Shown here in pieces: positions 6,687 to 13,515 of a stretch of 21,490 nt of DNA. The notes beneath the pieces were generated by a model. That model was not told the DNA's origin, did not search any database, and was given only the letters and a program-made list of their open reading frames with translations. Each line of letters begins with the position of its first letter. The first letter of the stretch is position 1. Source of the DNA: Candidatus Margulisiibacteriota bacterium (GTDB lineage Bacteria > Margulisbacteria > WOR-1 > XYC2-FULL-46-14 > JAHJBW01); the NCBI GenBank assembly GCA_018813405.1, contig JAHJBW010000004.1, positions 1-21,490 on the forward strand, written 5' to 3'. Both the position numbers and the translations under genes were made by a program.

Positions 6687-7870
6687 TATTCTTCAGCTCC
6701 TTTCTCTTCTTCGTCTTCGCCGAAAAGATCTTCCTCAAAATCTTCTCCCAGATCGTCATCAAACTCTTCTTCTTCGTTATCTTCGACTGTTTCTTCCTCG
6801 ACATCTTCAGCGAAAGCCTCTTCTTGCGGTACAGTTTCGGTTGTCTCCTCGCTGAATTCTTCCTTGAACTCATCGGGGACTTCTATCTGGGGAGGCGCTA
6901 TCTTTAGCGCGGCTTCCTTGTCGATCCTGACTATCCTGGCGGCCAGCTTGCTGTTGAAAGTTCCCGGCTGTCCGAGCAGTATCTTGCCGTCCGCCATTTT
7001 TACGACGATGGCGTCGCGGATCGAATTGTCCAGTTCCAGGACATCGCCGGCCTCTATATTGAAAAGATCGGCGGTGGATATGGTGGTCGTGCCAAGTATC
7101 ACCTCAAAATTAAGTTTTATCTCATTGAGTATTTCTTTGGGCAGTCTGTTGATAGGCAGGGGCTTTTTTCCACCCTTGACCGCGGCTTTGCCAAGCAAGT
7201 CTTTGAGCAGTTTCGCGGAATAGCCGATCACTACCGTCCCGTGTATGCCGTTCAGTGATATCTTGAGCTTGAAATAGGCGTAAGACGATTGTTCGTTGAT
7301 GGAACTGTCGGGATCAATAAAAGGGCTGGCGGCCACCTGGCAGGAAAGGGACGTAAAAAGGTCGTTGAATATTTTGTTGTAAGCGGGAAGCGCGCTTTCG
7401 AGCACTGCTTCAACGGCTATCTTTTCAGCGTCGGTGAGTTCTCTCTTCAGCGACCCGCTGTTCTTTGAACCCAGCGCCTGGTCGAGCATTGCCTCTGCCA
7501 GGGGCATGTCCAGGGAAATGAATATCTTTTCAGTAATATCGGGGGTGGTTATGGTCCCCTGGACGATCTGAAATGTCAGGCCGCGGACAAAGCTTGAATA
7601 CGCGCTCTGAAAGGCATCGATGCTGAATATTTCAAGTGCGCCGCTGATGTTCTTTTTTATTGCTCCGGCCAGGCTTTCGGCGAAATGATAGTGCATCATA
7701 TGGGCGGTTTGCAGTTCTTCTTCTGACAGTCTGTCAAAGCCATAAAGGCCGGATTGTATCTTTTTACCGCTGACCTTTACGGGTTTATAGGTGGTCCAAT
7801 CCCCCAGAGCAGGGGAGAGTTTCAAGCTCCTTTTTTGAGGAGCTATCTCTTTAGATTGCTGCTCAGCCAT
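6686..7870 (-). CDS. fliM: Flagellar motor switch protein FliM with a long acidic tail
   Basis: FliM links FliG to FliN in the C-ring and normally receives phosphorylated CheY. The 394 residues comprise a FliM middle domain (about 45-230), a SpoA domain (about 245-320) and an unusual 65-70-residue tail from about 326 made mostly of Glu and Asp. FliM is usually near 330 residues. I cannot see the N-terminal CheY-binding peptide (EIDALL type), and the middle-domain GGxG that contacts FliG appears as LGSKNSG. With no che genes nearby, this may be a motor controlled differently. A -10 box 7 nt before the ATG and no Shine-Dalgarno sequence suggest a leaderless transcript. Confidence 0.93.
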   Translation of the reverse strand: MAEQQSKEIAPQKRSLKLSPALGDWTTYKPVKVSGKKIQSGLYGFDRLSEEELQTAHMMHYHFAESLAGAIKKNISGALEIFSIDAFQSAYSSFVRGLTFQIVQGTITTPDITEKIFISLDMPLAEAMLDQALGSKNSGSLKRELTDAEKIAVEAVLESALPAYNKIFNDLFTSLSCQVAASPFIDPDSSINEQSSYAYFKLKISLNGIHGTVVIGYSAKLLKDLLGKAAVKGGKKPLPINRLPKEILNEIKLNFEVILGTTTISTADLFNIEAGDVLELDNSIRDAIVVKMADGKILLGQPGTFNSKLAARIVRIDKEAALKIAPPQIEVPDEFKEEFSEETTETVPQEEAFAEDVEEETVEDNEEEEFDDDLGEDFEEDLFGEDEEEKGAEE

Positions 7871-7877
7871 AAATTGT

Positions 7878-7883
7878 ATTATA
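7878..7883 (-). promoter_or_regulatory. -10 box immediately upstream of fliM
   Basis: TATAAT lies exactly 7 nt before the fliM ATG (TATAATACAATTTATG on the minus strand). A start site 6-8 nt below a -10 box would put the mRNA 5' end at or next to the ATG. No Shine-Dalgarno sequence is present in the 20-nt gap after the hook gene, which supports leaderless translation. The best -35 candidate (TTACAA, 18-nt spacer) is poor. Confidence 0.5.
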
Positions 7884-7890
7884 TACTAAT

Positions 7891-8691
7891 TTATCCCAAT
7901 CTTGTAATAAAAGATGAAATAAGGTCAGAGGCCATCCTTACAATGCTAAGGTTGCCGTTCATGGCCTCCTGCATTTTTAAGGTGTCTATTGTCTCACCCA
8001 GATAGAAAACGTTGGACTGCTCAAGCTGTCCCGGCGAAATGGTGCCCGCGGTGCCTCCGGGAGCTGCAGCGGCCGCCGCTGAGCCCGAGGCCATGGTTTC
8101 TTTGAGTGTGGTTCCCTGCGCCTGCAGAAGGCCGCCGGGGTTCTCAAAATAGGTCATGGCAATGCGATATCCTGTGGGCAAAGTGTTGTAGAGCAGTTGG
8201 CCCGATGAATCCCATGAGTAGTTGGCCGAACTGCCAGCCAGGCCGGTAATGGGCACCATCGAGCCCGCGCTGTTCAAACCATATACCTGCATGCCGCTCT
8301 GGTTTACAAGATTACCGGACACGACACTGAATTGTCCTGCTCGACTGTAGAGATTTGTATTGCCGCCATCGTTGCTCACGATAAAGAATCCCTGACCGCT
8401 TATGGCCAGGTCAATGTTATTGGCCGCGACTAAATCGCCCTGGCTCATGTCGACATTGACGCCTGCCACGGCTACTCCCTGACCAAACTGCATGGGGTTT
8501 GTGCCACCCAGGTTGTCAGAGCCGGATGCCGGTGTGCCGGCGCTGAGCACTTTCTCGAAGATGGACTGGAACGAAACATCCAGCCGTTTATAACCTACCA
8601 CCGACATGTTGGCGATATTGGCGGAATGCACGTTAAGTGCGGAATTATAAACTTCAATCGCGTTCTGGGCCTGACTCATTATGTCTAACAT
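7891..8691 (-). CDS. flgE: Flagellar hook/rod protein of the FlgE/FlgG family, short
   Basis: The protein belongs to the axial rod/hook family. The N-terminus has the coiled signature AIEVYNSALNVHSANIANMS followed by VGYKR. A central NIDLAISGQGFFIVS and YSRAGQFSV follow, and the C-terminus ends with an ELSNV-like helix (LEQSNVFYLGETIDTLKMQEA). At 266 residues it is rod-protein sized (FlgG/FlgF) and shorter than most FlgE hooks. However, its place directly after flgD and before fliM is that of flgE. A run of alanines near residues 200-210 marks a low-complexity linker. AGGAGG lies 6 nt before the ATG. The family is certain; FlgE versus FlgG is not. Confidence 0.85.
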   Translation of the reverse strand: MLDIMSQAQNAIEVYNSALNVHSANIANMSVVGYKRLDVSFQSIFEKVLSAGTPASGSDNLGGTNPMQFGQGVAVAGVNVDMSQGDLVAANNIDLAISGQGFFIVSNDGGNTNLYSRAGQFSVVSGNLVNQSGMQVYGLNSAGSMVPITGLAGSSANYSWDSSGQLLYNTLPTGYRIAMTYFENPGGLLQAQGTTLKETMASGSAAAAAAPGGTAGTISPGQLEQSNVFYLGETIDTLKMQEAMNGNLSIVRMASDLISSFITRLG

Positions 8692-8703
8692 GATTTTTCC
8701 TCC

Positions 8704-9189
8704 TTATGAACTGATGGTGACCAGGTTCTCGCTGGGCACCTTGATATCTCCAACTTTTATGAGCACCATGCCGCTTTCGACCGAGACGCTGTTGACCGTG
8801 CCGGTGAATTCTTTCCTGGTCGTAGGGTCAACTGCTGTAACTGTCTTGCCGATAAGGGCGGCGCGGTCGATAAGCTCCAGTGTAGTGCTGGTGGTAGAGC
8901 TTACCGTTCCCTGGCCCAGGATATCTGTCGGGATATTAAAAGTGCCGGCCCCGCCGAATAAAGAAGAGTAGTCGGATGAGGTTCCGAAGATGGAGTTTTT
9001 GCTGTCTTCATCGTTGCCAAAAAGAATGTCGAACGATGATGTGTTGAGCGCCTGTGCCAGATAGAGCTGGAAGTAATCTGAGTCTGTATACGGAGAACCA
9101 GTGCGTGAGAACTGGGAGGGATCGATAGTGCCGATATTTCCGTTGTAGGGGCCGTAATTCACAGGAATATAATTAGGCATGCTGACCAT
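8704..9189 (-). CDS. flgD: Flagellar hook-capping protein FlgD
   Basis: FlgD caps the growing hook and is exported through the flagellar gate. The 161-residue protein has a short N-terminal motif (about 38-52, DYFQLYLAQALNTSS) that parallels the FLxLLxxQLxxQ motif of FlgD. After a variable Ser/Thr/Gly-rich stretch, it has the conserved C-terminal segment ALIGKTVTAVDPTTRKEFTG followed by SGMVLIKVGDIKVPSENLVT. GGAGGTG lies 10 nt before the first ATG, which supports this start over Met4. The gene overlaps the end of the fliK-like gene by 17 nt. Short FlgD proteins of this kind occur beside fliK in Firmicutes-type operons. Confidence 0.88.
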   Translation of the reverse strand: MVSMPNYIPVNYGPYNGNIGTIDPSQFSRTGSPYTDSDYFQLYLAQALNTSSFDILFGNDEDSKNSIFGTSSDYSSLFGGAGTFNIPTDILGQGTVSSTTSTTLELIDRAALIGKTVTAVDPTTRKEFTGTVNSVSVESGMVLIKVGDIKVPSENLVTISS

Positions 9190-9907
9190 TTTCTTTTTTC
9201 ACCTCCACGATTTTGATCTGTGAAATATTTACATTTGCCCTTTGCAGGGCAAGTTCAAGTTCTTTCAGGCTGTCGTCCAGCAGTTTCTTGGTCTGAGGGC
9301 TGGCGGCTATTTCAATGGCCAGCGCGCCCTGCTGGCTGGTAAGAGAAATGAGCAGTTCTCCCAGGTTTTTCTCGGAAAGGGTGAGCGTGAGCTGGCTTTT
9401 GCCGGCTGACTTGATGAATTCGGCCTTGCTTATAAGTTCATCGATAAGTATTTGCATGTCGGGGCGGGATATTCCGCCGGACTGGAACATGTCGGCCATA
9501 AGCAGGGGCAGGTCCCCCGCGTAGGGGAGAGGGATGTTGTTCAAGAGAACCTCTTTTATGATATCAATGTCGTTTTCTATAAATGAGAGATTAAGTTCTT
9601 TTTCAATAATTTCCGGGCCAGGGGATCGTTCCGGAAAGGTGTTAGCAACATCTTCTCTGTGTTCAACGAATTGTTCTTCTATCTCGTATAAGTTTGGTTC
9701 TATGGGGGATGCGCTGAAGACCGATTCGAAGTTGGAAAAGTTTGAAAAGATAATTGAAGCAAGTTTTTGCTGGGCGTCGTTTAGGATATTTTCGAAGGAG
9801 TTGGCTTCGTGTTGGGCCTCTTGCGCTAAAGCTTCGGAGGACAAGACATAGTTATCCCGCAACAGGTCGGAGCGGTCTATCGAAGTTGCCGGGACAGAAG
9901 TGTTCAT
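9173..9907 (-). CDS. fliK: FliK-like hook-length control protein
   Basis: The last 85 residues fit the FliK C-terminal domain: GKSQLTLTLSEKNLGELLIS, ALAIEIAASPQTKKLLDDSL and LQRANVNISQIKIVEV. This domain interacts with FlhB to stop hook growth. The N-terminal 150 residues are variable and acidic, as expected for the ruler part. At 244 residues it is shorter than many FliK proteins, which would fit a short hook. GAGGAG lies 6 nt before the ATG. This is the first flagellar gene of the string; it follows tRNA-Leu by about 90 nt. Confidence 0.85.
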   Translation of the reverse strand: MNTSVPATSIDRSDLLRDNYVLSSEALAQEAQHEANSFENILNDAQQKLASIIFSNFSNFESVFSASPIEPNLYEIEEQFVEHREDVANTFPERSPGPEIIEKELNLSFIENDIDIIKEVLLNNIPLPYAGDLPLLMADMFQSGGISRPDMQILIDELISKAEFIKSAGKSQLTLTLSEKNLGELLISLTSQQGALAIEIAASPQTKKLLDDSLKELELALQRANVNISQIKIVEVKKENGQHA

Positions 9908-9941
9908 ATGTGCTCCTCTAATTACATCGTTATGAACCCGT

Positions 9942-9999
9942 GCAAACTTGCATCCTCCTACGCTCTTCGCTTCGCTCGTAGCTTCGGAGGAAAATTTGC
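9942..9999. repeat. Palindrome 3' of tRNA-Leu(AAG)
   Basis: Nested inverted repeats: GCAAA (9942-9946) with TTTGC (9995-9999), CCTCC (9954-9958) with GGAGG (9986-9990), and CTACG (9958-9962) with CGTAG (9977-9981). The halves CCTCCTACGC and GCTTCGGAGG match those of the elements at 17093-17151 and 13478-13505. The outer arm includes the last bases of the tRNA itself. It lies between the tRNA and fliK and could also act as a processing hairpin or attenuator. Confidence 0.75.
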
Positions 10000-10077
10000 C
10001 GAGAGGGAGAGTTGAACTCCCACGCCTTGCGGCACACGCTCCTTAAGCGTGCGTGTCTGCCATTCCACCATCCCGGC
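9997..10077 (-). tRNA. tRNA-Leu (AAG)
   Basis: A class II tRNA: acceptor GCCGGGA/TCTCGGC, D-stem GTG/CAC, anticodon stem CACGC/GCGTG, loop TTAAGGA (anticodon AAG), a long variable arm (about TGCCGCAAGGCG) and T-loop TTCAACT. CCA is not encoded. The AAG register is fixed by the perfect five-base stem and U33; it parallels the common GAG isoacceptor with A at position 34. An A34 leucine tRNA is uncommon in bacteria and would need deamination to inosine to read CUC. Confidence 0.92.
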
Positions 10078-10091
10078 ACTTCGGCTCGCCA

Positions 10092-10110
10092 TGCTTGCTC
10101 AGTGCAAGCA
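10092..10110. other. Hairpin between murF and tRNA-Leu(AAG)
   Basis: TGCTTGC (10092-10098) and GCAAGCA (10104-10110) are perfect arms around a 5-nt loop. No T-run follows on the minus strand, so it is not a standard Rho-independent terminator. It lies in the expected 5' leader of the tRNA-Leu transcript and may help leader processing. Confidence 0.5.
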
Positions 10111-10125
10111 CAACAAGACTAGAAA

Positions 10126-10154
10126 ATTATATCATTTTCTCAAATGGTCAACAA
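10126..10154 (-). promoter_or_regulatory. Candidate promoter for tRNA-Leu(AAG) and the flagellar genes
   Basis: On the minus strand TTGTTG (10154-10149) and TATAAT (10131-10126) are 17 nt apart, placing a start near 10119, about 40 nt before the tRNA. The -10 box is perfect; the -35 box matches three of six positions. The site overlaps the end of murF. A 7-bp inverted repeat (AGAAAAT at 10121-10127, ATTTTCT at 10134-10140) spans the -10 box and the murF stop, and could be an operator or a weak terminator. Confidence 0.5.
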
Positions 10155-11325
10155 CCTCTTCAAGGCGCAGGGAGCGAGAGGCCTTGGCCAGGATGACGTC
10201 GCCTTTTTTGAGCATTTTCTTTATAGCTTTGGCGGCTTGCCTGGTATCAGTATAATGAAAGTCGCTTTTTACGGCTTTTGAGAGCTTGCCCACGCTTATA
10301 ATAATGTCTATTCCCTGTTTACGAGCGAAGCGGCCGATCCTTTGATGCGCGGCTTTGGCGTATTTGCCTAACTCCAGCATGTCACCTATCAAAGCGATAG
10401 TGCGTAAGGCGTTTGGCCCCTCGACGGAGCTCGGGGCAAGCGTGGAGGCGAGGACACTGATGGCTGCCTCCATAGATGATGGGTTGGCATTGTAGGTGTC
10501 GTTTATTATCCAGTAACCCTTCTTGGTCTTGATGAACTCCATCCTCTTGGAAGAAGGCTTGAACTTTTTAAGGCCGGCGATGATGTCTTTCTTTTTTAAT
10601 CCCAACTCTTCAGCCACTCTAATAGCAGCCAGGGCATTTAATTTGTTATGGTTGCCGGGCAGAGGAATGGATTTTAGAATATTCTTATAAGTTTCAAAGT
10701 CCCGCCTGCCAAAGGTTTTAATCGTCACCCCCTTGGGCACGCTTTTTCTTAGGAACTTAATGTGATGGTCATCGGCGGGCAGTACGGCCAGGTCGCCTTT
10801 TTGTAAGTATTTTAGGATCTCGGCCTTGGCGCGCGCGATGTTGGCCTTGCTCTTTAAAAGCCCCAGATGTGCTTCTCCGACATTGGTAATGATGACGATA
10901 TCGGGACGGGCTATATCGCCAAGCAATTTTATCTCGCCCAGACCCTGCATTCCCATTTCGACCACTGCGGCTTGATGGGACGGCTTTAACTTTAAAAGGG
11001 TCAAAGGAACGCCTATTTCGTTATTATGGTTTTCCATGTTCTTGAGGGTATTATACTTTTGAGAAAGTATCGAAGCCAGCATGTCTTTGGTCGTTGTCTT
11101 GCCGGAACTGCCGGTTATTCCTATCACGGGAATGTCGAACTTATCGCGGTGCTCTTTTGCCATCTTTTGCAGGTCTTTGAGGCCGTTTTTTGTATCGAGT
11201 ACGCGTGCGCCTTTTCTTTTTGCCTCTTTTATGAAGTCGCGTCCGTCAAAGTTTGGCCCTTTTATAGGGATGAAGAGGTCTCCCTTATTAATAGTACGTG
11301 TGTCTATTGAGATATTTGGGATCAT
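10132..11325 (-). CDS. murF: UDP-MurNAc-tripeptide:D-Ala-D-Ala ligase MurF
   Basis: MurF adds D-Ala-D-Ala to the UDP-MurNAc tripeptide, the last cytoplasmic step of peptidoglycan precursor synthesis. From the chosen start (MIPNISIDTRTINKGDLFI) the protein has 397 residues, the N-terminal substrate domain, the ATP loop GITGSSGKTTTK (about 69-80), VVEMGMQGLGEI, ITNVGEAHLG and NDTYNANPSSM. The frame stays open 23 codons further upstream. This start is preferred because family similarity begins here and a TGCTATAAT box sits 6 nt before it. Residues about 293-307 are an extra segment between the NPSSM helix and IALIGDMLELG, encoded by a palindromic insert. Confidence 0.96.
   Translation of the reverse strand: MIPNISIDTRTINKGDLFIPIKGPNFDGRDFIKEAKRKGARVLDTKNGLKDLQKMAKEHRDKFDIPVIGITGSSGKTTTKDMLASILSQKYNTLKNMENHNNEIGVPLTLLKLKPSHQAAVVEMGMQGLGEIKLLGDIARPDIVIITNVGEAHLGLLKSKANIARAKAEILKYLQKGDLAVLPADDHHIKFLRKSVPKGVTIKTFGRRDFETYKNILKSIPLPGNHNKLNALAAIRVAEELGLKKKDIIAGLKKFKPSSKRMEFIKTKKGYWIINDTYNANPSSMEAAISVLASTLAPSSVEGPNALRTIALIGDMLELGKYAKAAHQRIGRFARKQGIDIIISVGKLSKAVKSDFHYTDTRQAAKAIKKMLKKGDVILAKASRSLRLEEVVDHLRK
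10405..10449. repeat. In-frame palindromic insert within murF
   Basis: GCCCC (10416-10420) and GGGGC (10433-10437) flank a 12-nt core. The CCCTCG...GCTCGGG pattern matches the inner stem of the tRNA-interrupting element at 16882-16920. It encodes roughly STLAPSSVEGPNALR, which is extra relative to the MurF family at a surface turn before the IALIGDM strand. This resembles the protein-coding palindromic insertions known from Rickettsia. The exact ends are uncertain. Confidence 0.55.
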
Positions 11326-11331
11326 GAAGAA

Positions 11332-11340
11332 ATTATAGCA
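11332..11340 (-). promoter_or_regulatory. Extended -10 promoter for leaderless murF
   Basis: The minus strand reads TGCTATAATTTCTTCATG: an extended -10 (TGC-TATAAT) whose last base is 6 nt before the ATG. Transcription would start at or within a base of the A of ATG. There is no Shine-Dalgarno sequence and no good -35 box, which an extended -10 can do without. Confidence 0.6.
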
Positions 11341-11368
11341 CGAAATGAAATTAAGCCCCATAATTGTC

Positions 11369-11374
11369 GATAAT
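11369..11374 (+). promoter_or_regulatory. -10 box just upstream of the methyltransferase gene
   Basis: GATAAT lies 8 nt before the ATG at 11383, and the intervening AAATTAGC has no Shine-Dalgarno sequence. It is divergent from the murF promoter; the two genes are separated by 57 nt. No clear -35 box is seen. Confidence 0.4.
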
Positions 11375-11382
11375 AAATTAGC

Positions 11383-12225
11383 ATGAAAGCACACAAATTA
11401 TATTCTTCTATTACGAACGGCCGCAGGTTCTTTTATAAAGGATTGTTACCGCAGTATGTCAAATGCTGCACTCCGACCGACGGGCGTAAAGCATTATATA
11501 TAACTCTTTTTAAACAGGAGCAAAGAAAACTTCTGTATGCGGATATACCAAGGCGAGACAATATTAATGGCCGTGGAGAATTTGACATTTCAGACCTTGT
11601 CTTCATGAAAAGAAAATTATCCGAGCTGGTGCTTCGGAAACCTTTTTATGAGCCTTTGAGGGTGTTGGACATGGGCTGTGGTTATGCTATAGCCATATTT
11701 GAACTACTGATGTTTGCCGACAAACTTGAGATCCCTTTGATAGCTTACGGCATAGATCAGGTCTTGCCAGAACTTTTTGACGGTAGGTTTGACGAGTTTT
11801 TAACGGAAACCGGAAAAGAAAAATATTCTCAATATGTTGAGGAGGGAAGGCTCAGCCTTCATGAGGGTTCTGTCGAAGCAATGCCTGCTGCCTGGGCAGA
11901 CACGATGGACCTGGTAATGTCGAACAATGTCTTTCAGTATGTGCCCGATGTTTTGGGCGCGATCGAAGAAGCCTACAGGGTTCTTGGGGTTGGCGGTGAA
12001 GCTTTCCTGCATCTTGTCAGCGGGGGAGTTGACATCCCGAATTATAGACCAGAAGTTGAATTACAAAAGCCGTACAGCCTGTATCAATATCTTTATCCGG
12101 AAGAGGGGACATTTCTTCCTAATAGTAACATATCGAATCCTCTGTATCGTTACTGGTTGGGTTTCACCTTTGAGCCGGTGTTAAAACTCTTGAAGTTTAA
12201 AGACAGTCCCCAAACGCTTATTTAA
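11383..12225 (+). CDS. Class I SAM-dependent methyltransferase, substrate unknown
   Basis: The 280-residue protein carries the SAM-binding motif I (RVLDMGCGYAIAIFE, about 93-107) and the later motif MDLVMSNNVFQYVPD...AYRVLGVGGEAFLHL (about 166-205) of a Methyltransf_11/25-type fold. An N-terminal region of about 85 residues and a C-terminal region with aromatic residues (SLYQYLYPEEGTF) may bind substrate; I recognise neither. It stands alone between divergent murF and convergent rho. Its last 8 nt overlap the end of rho. The family is sure and the role is not known. Confidence 0.85.
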   Translation: MKAHKLYSSITNGRRFFYKGLLPQYVKCCTPTDGRKALYITLFKQEQRKLLYADIPRRDNINGRGEFDISDLVFMKRKLSELVLRKPFYEPLRVLDMGCGYAIAIFELLMFADKLEIPLIAYGIDQVLPELFDGRFDEFLTETGKEKYSQYVEEGRLSLHEGSVEAMPAAWADTMDLVMSNNVFQYVPDVLGAIEEAYRVLGVGGEAFLHLVSGGVDIPNYRPEVELQKPYSLYQYLYPEEGTFLPNSNISNPLYRYWLGFTFEPVLKLLKFKDSPQTLI

Positions 12226-13462
12226 CGTCTGCTGATTCAAGGAACTGCTTGTTGGTCTTGAACTCGCCCAGGCGCTTGATAAGCTGTTCGGTGGCGTCCA
12301 CGTTGTCATAGTCGCCCATTATCTTTCTTAACAGCCTCATTTTGCCAAGCTCGTTCTCGGTCAACAACAGCTCTTCCCTGCGAGTGCCGGAAAGCTTGAT
12401 ATCGATGGCGGGGAATATCCTTCTGTCGGCCAGCTTTCTGTTAAGGTGCAGTTCCATGTTGCCTGTGCCTTTGAACTCTTCATAAATAATATCGTCCATG
12501 CGGCTGCCGGTCTCTACCAGCGCGGTGGCGATAATGGTCAAACTGCCGCCTTCTTCCATGTTGCGCGCCGCGCCGAAGAACCTTTTGGGACGGTGCAGGC
12601 AGGTCGGGTCCAGGCCGCCGGAAAGCGTCCTGCCCGAAGGAGGCGTCACCAGGTTGTAGGCCCTGGCCAGGCGGGTAATGGAGTCCAGCAATATAACCAC
12701 GTCTTTCCCGCCCTCAACCACGCGCTTTGCGGATTCGAGCAAAAGCTCGGCTATGCGAATGTGGCACTCTGGCGGCTCGTCAAAGGTTGAGGCCACTACC
12801 TCGCCCTTTACGGAACGCTGCATGTCGGTCACTTCTTCCGGCCGTTCGTCGACCAGCAGTACTTTAATGACCGCCTCCGGGAAGTTGGCCGTTATGGCGT
12901 TGGCAATGTTCTTTAGAATGGTGGTCTTGCCTGCCTTGGGCGGTGATACGATAAGCGCGCGCTGGCCTGTGCCGATAGGGGCCAAAAGGTCGATCAGGCG
13001 GGCAGAAATAGGACAGCCCTTGTATTCGAGCGTGAATTTCTTGTCCGGGAATATCGGGGTAAGATTGTCAAAGGGGATCCTTTCCCTGGCCTGTTCCGGG
13101 TTGGTGCTGTTGATGGCCTCTATCTTGAGCAGGCTGTAGTATTTTTCCCCTTCTTTGGGCGGGCGTATCTGTCCCTGGACCAGGTCCCCGTTGGTCATAT
13201 CGAACCTTCTGATCTGGGTTTGCGAAACATAGATATCCTCGCGCGAAGGCAGGTAGCCCGCCGTGCGAAGAAAGCCATAGCCTTCGTTCAATATCTCAAG
13301 CACACCCTTGGCGAAAATATTCCCGCTTTCCTTGGTCTGTGCTTCCAATATCTTAAATATGAGGTCGTGCTTTTTGAGCTGCCTCACATTGGTTAGCTTT
13401 AGACTTTTTGCCACCTCATATAACTCGGTAATGTTCTTTCCTTCCAATTCAACGATATCCAT
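12218..13462 (-). CDS. rho: Transcription termination factor Rho
   Basis: Rho is the hexameric RNA-dependent ATPase helicase that ends transcription. The 414 residues have an N-terminal helical domain (1-45), the OB-fold RNA-binding domain (about 48-125, including GYGFLRT and SREDIYVSQTQIRRF) and the ATPase domain with Walker A SPPKAGKTT (173-181), Walker B DVVILLDSITRLARAYN (254-270), the Q-loop/R-loop region, and FKGTGNMELHL. AGGAGG precedes the ATG by 8 nt. It follows the two tRNA-Leu genes and may share a transcript with accD-accA. No insertion domain is present. Confidence 0.98.
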   Translation of the reverse strand: MDIVELEGKNITELYEVAKSLKLTNVRQLKKHDLIFKILEAQTKESGNIFAKGVLEILNEGYGFLRTAGYLPSREDIYVSQTQIRRFDMTNGDLVQGQIRPPKEGEKYYSLLKIEAINSTNPEQARERIPFDNLTPIFPDKKFTLEYKGCPISARLIDLLAPIGTGQRALIVSPPKAGKTTILKNIANAITANFPEAVIKVLLVDERPEEVTDMQRSVKGEVVASTFDEPPECHIRIAELLLESAKRVVEGGKDVVILLDSITRLARAYNLVTPPSGRTLSGGLDPTCLHRPKRFFGAARNMEEGGSLTIIATALVETGSRMDDIIYEEFKGTGNMELHLNRKLADRRIFPAIDIKLSGTRREELLLTENELGKMRLLRKIMGDYDNVDATEQLIKRLGEFKTNKQFLESADVK

Positions 13463-13477
13463 TCTTTTCCTCCTATT

Positions 13478-13505
13478 CCCCCTACGCCATATTTGGCTTC
13501 AGAGG
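13478..13505. repeat. Palindrome between tRNA-Leu(CAG) and rho
   Basis: On the plus strand CCCCCTACGCC, a 6-nt ATATTT loop and GGCTTCAGAGG form an imperfect hairpin. The halves match those of the element at 9954-9990 (CCTCCTACGC...GCTTCGGAGG) with changes that allow G-T pairs. It starts 10 nt from the 3' end of tRNA-Leu(CAG) and ends just before the rho ribosome-binding site. Confidence 0.6.
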
Positions 13506-13515
13506 ATTATTTGAT

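Noticed and set aside
10092..10110. Rho-independent terminator for murF
   Set aside because: The hairpin has perfect arms, but no run of T follows on the coding strand and it lies inside the expected tRNA-Leu leader.
11326..11394. Upstream extension of murF by 23 codons
   Set aside because: The added residues do not fit the MurF family, would overlap the divergent methyltransferase start, and would lie upstream of the TATAAT box.
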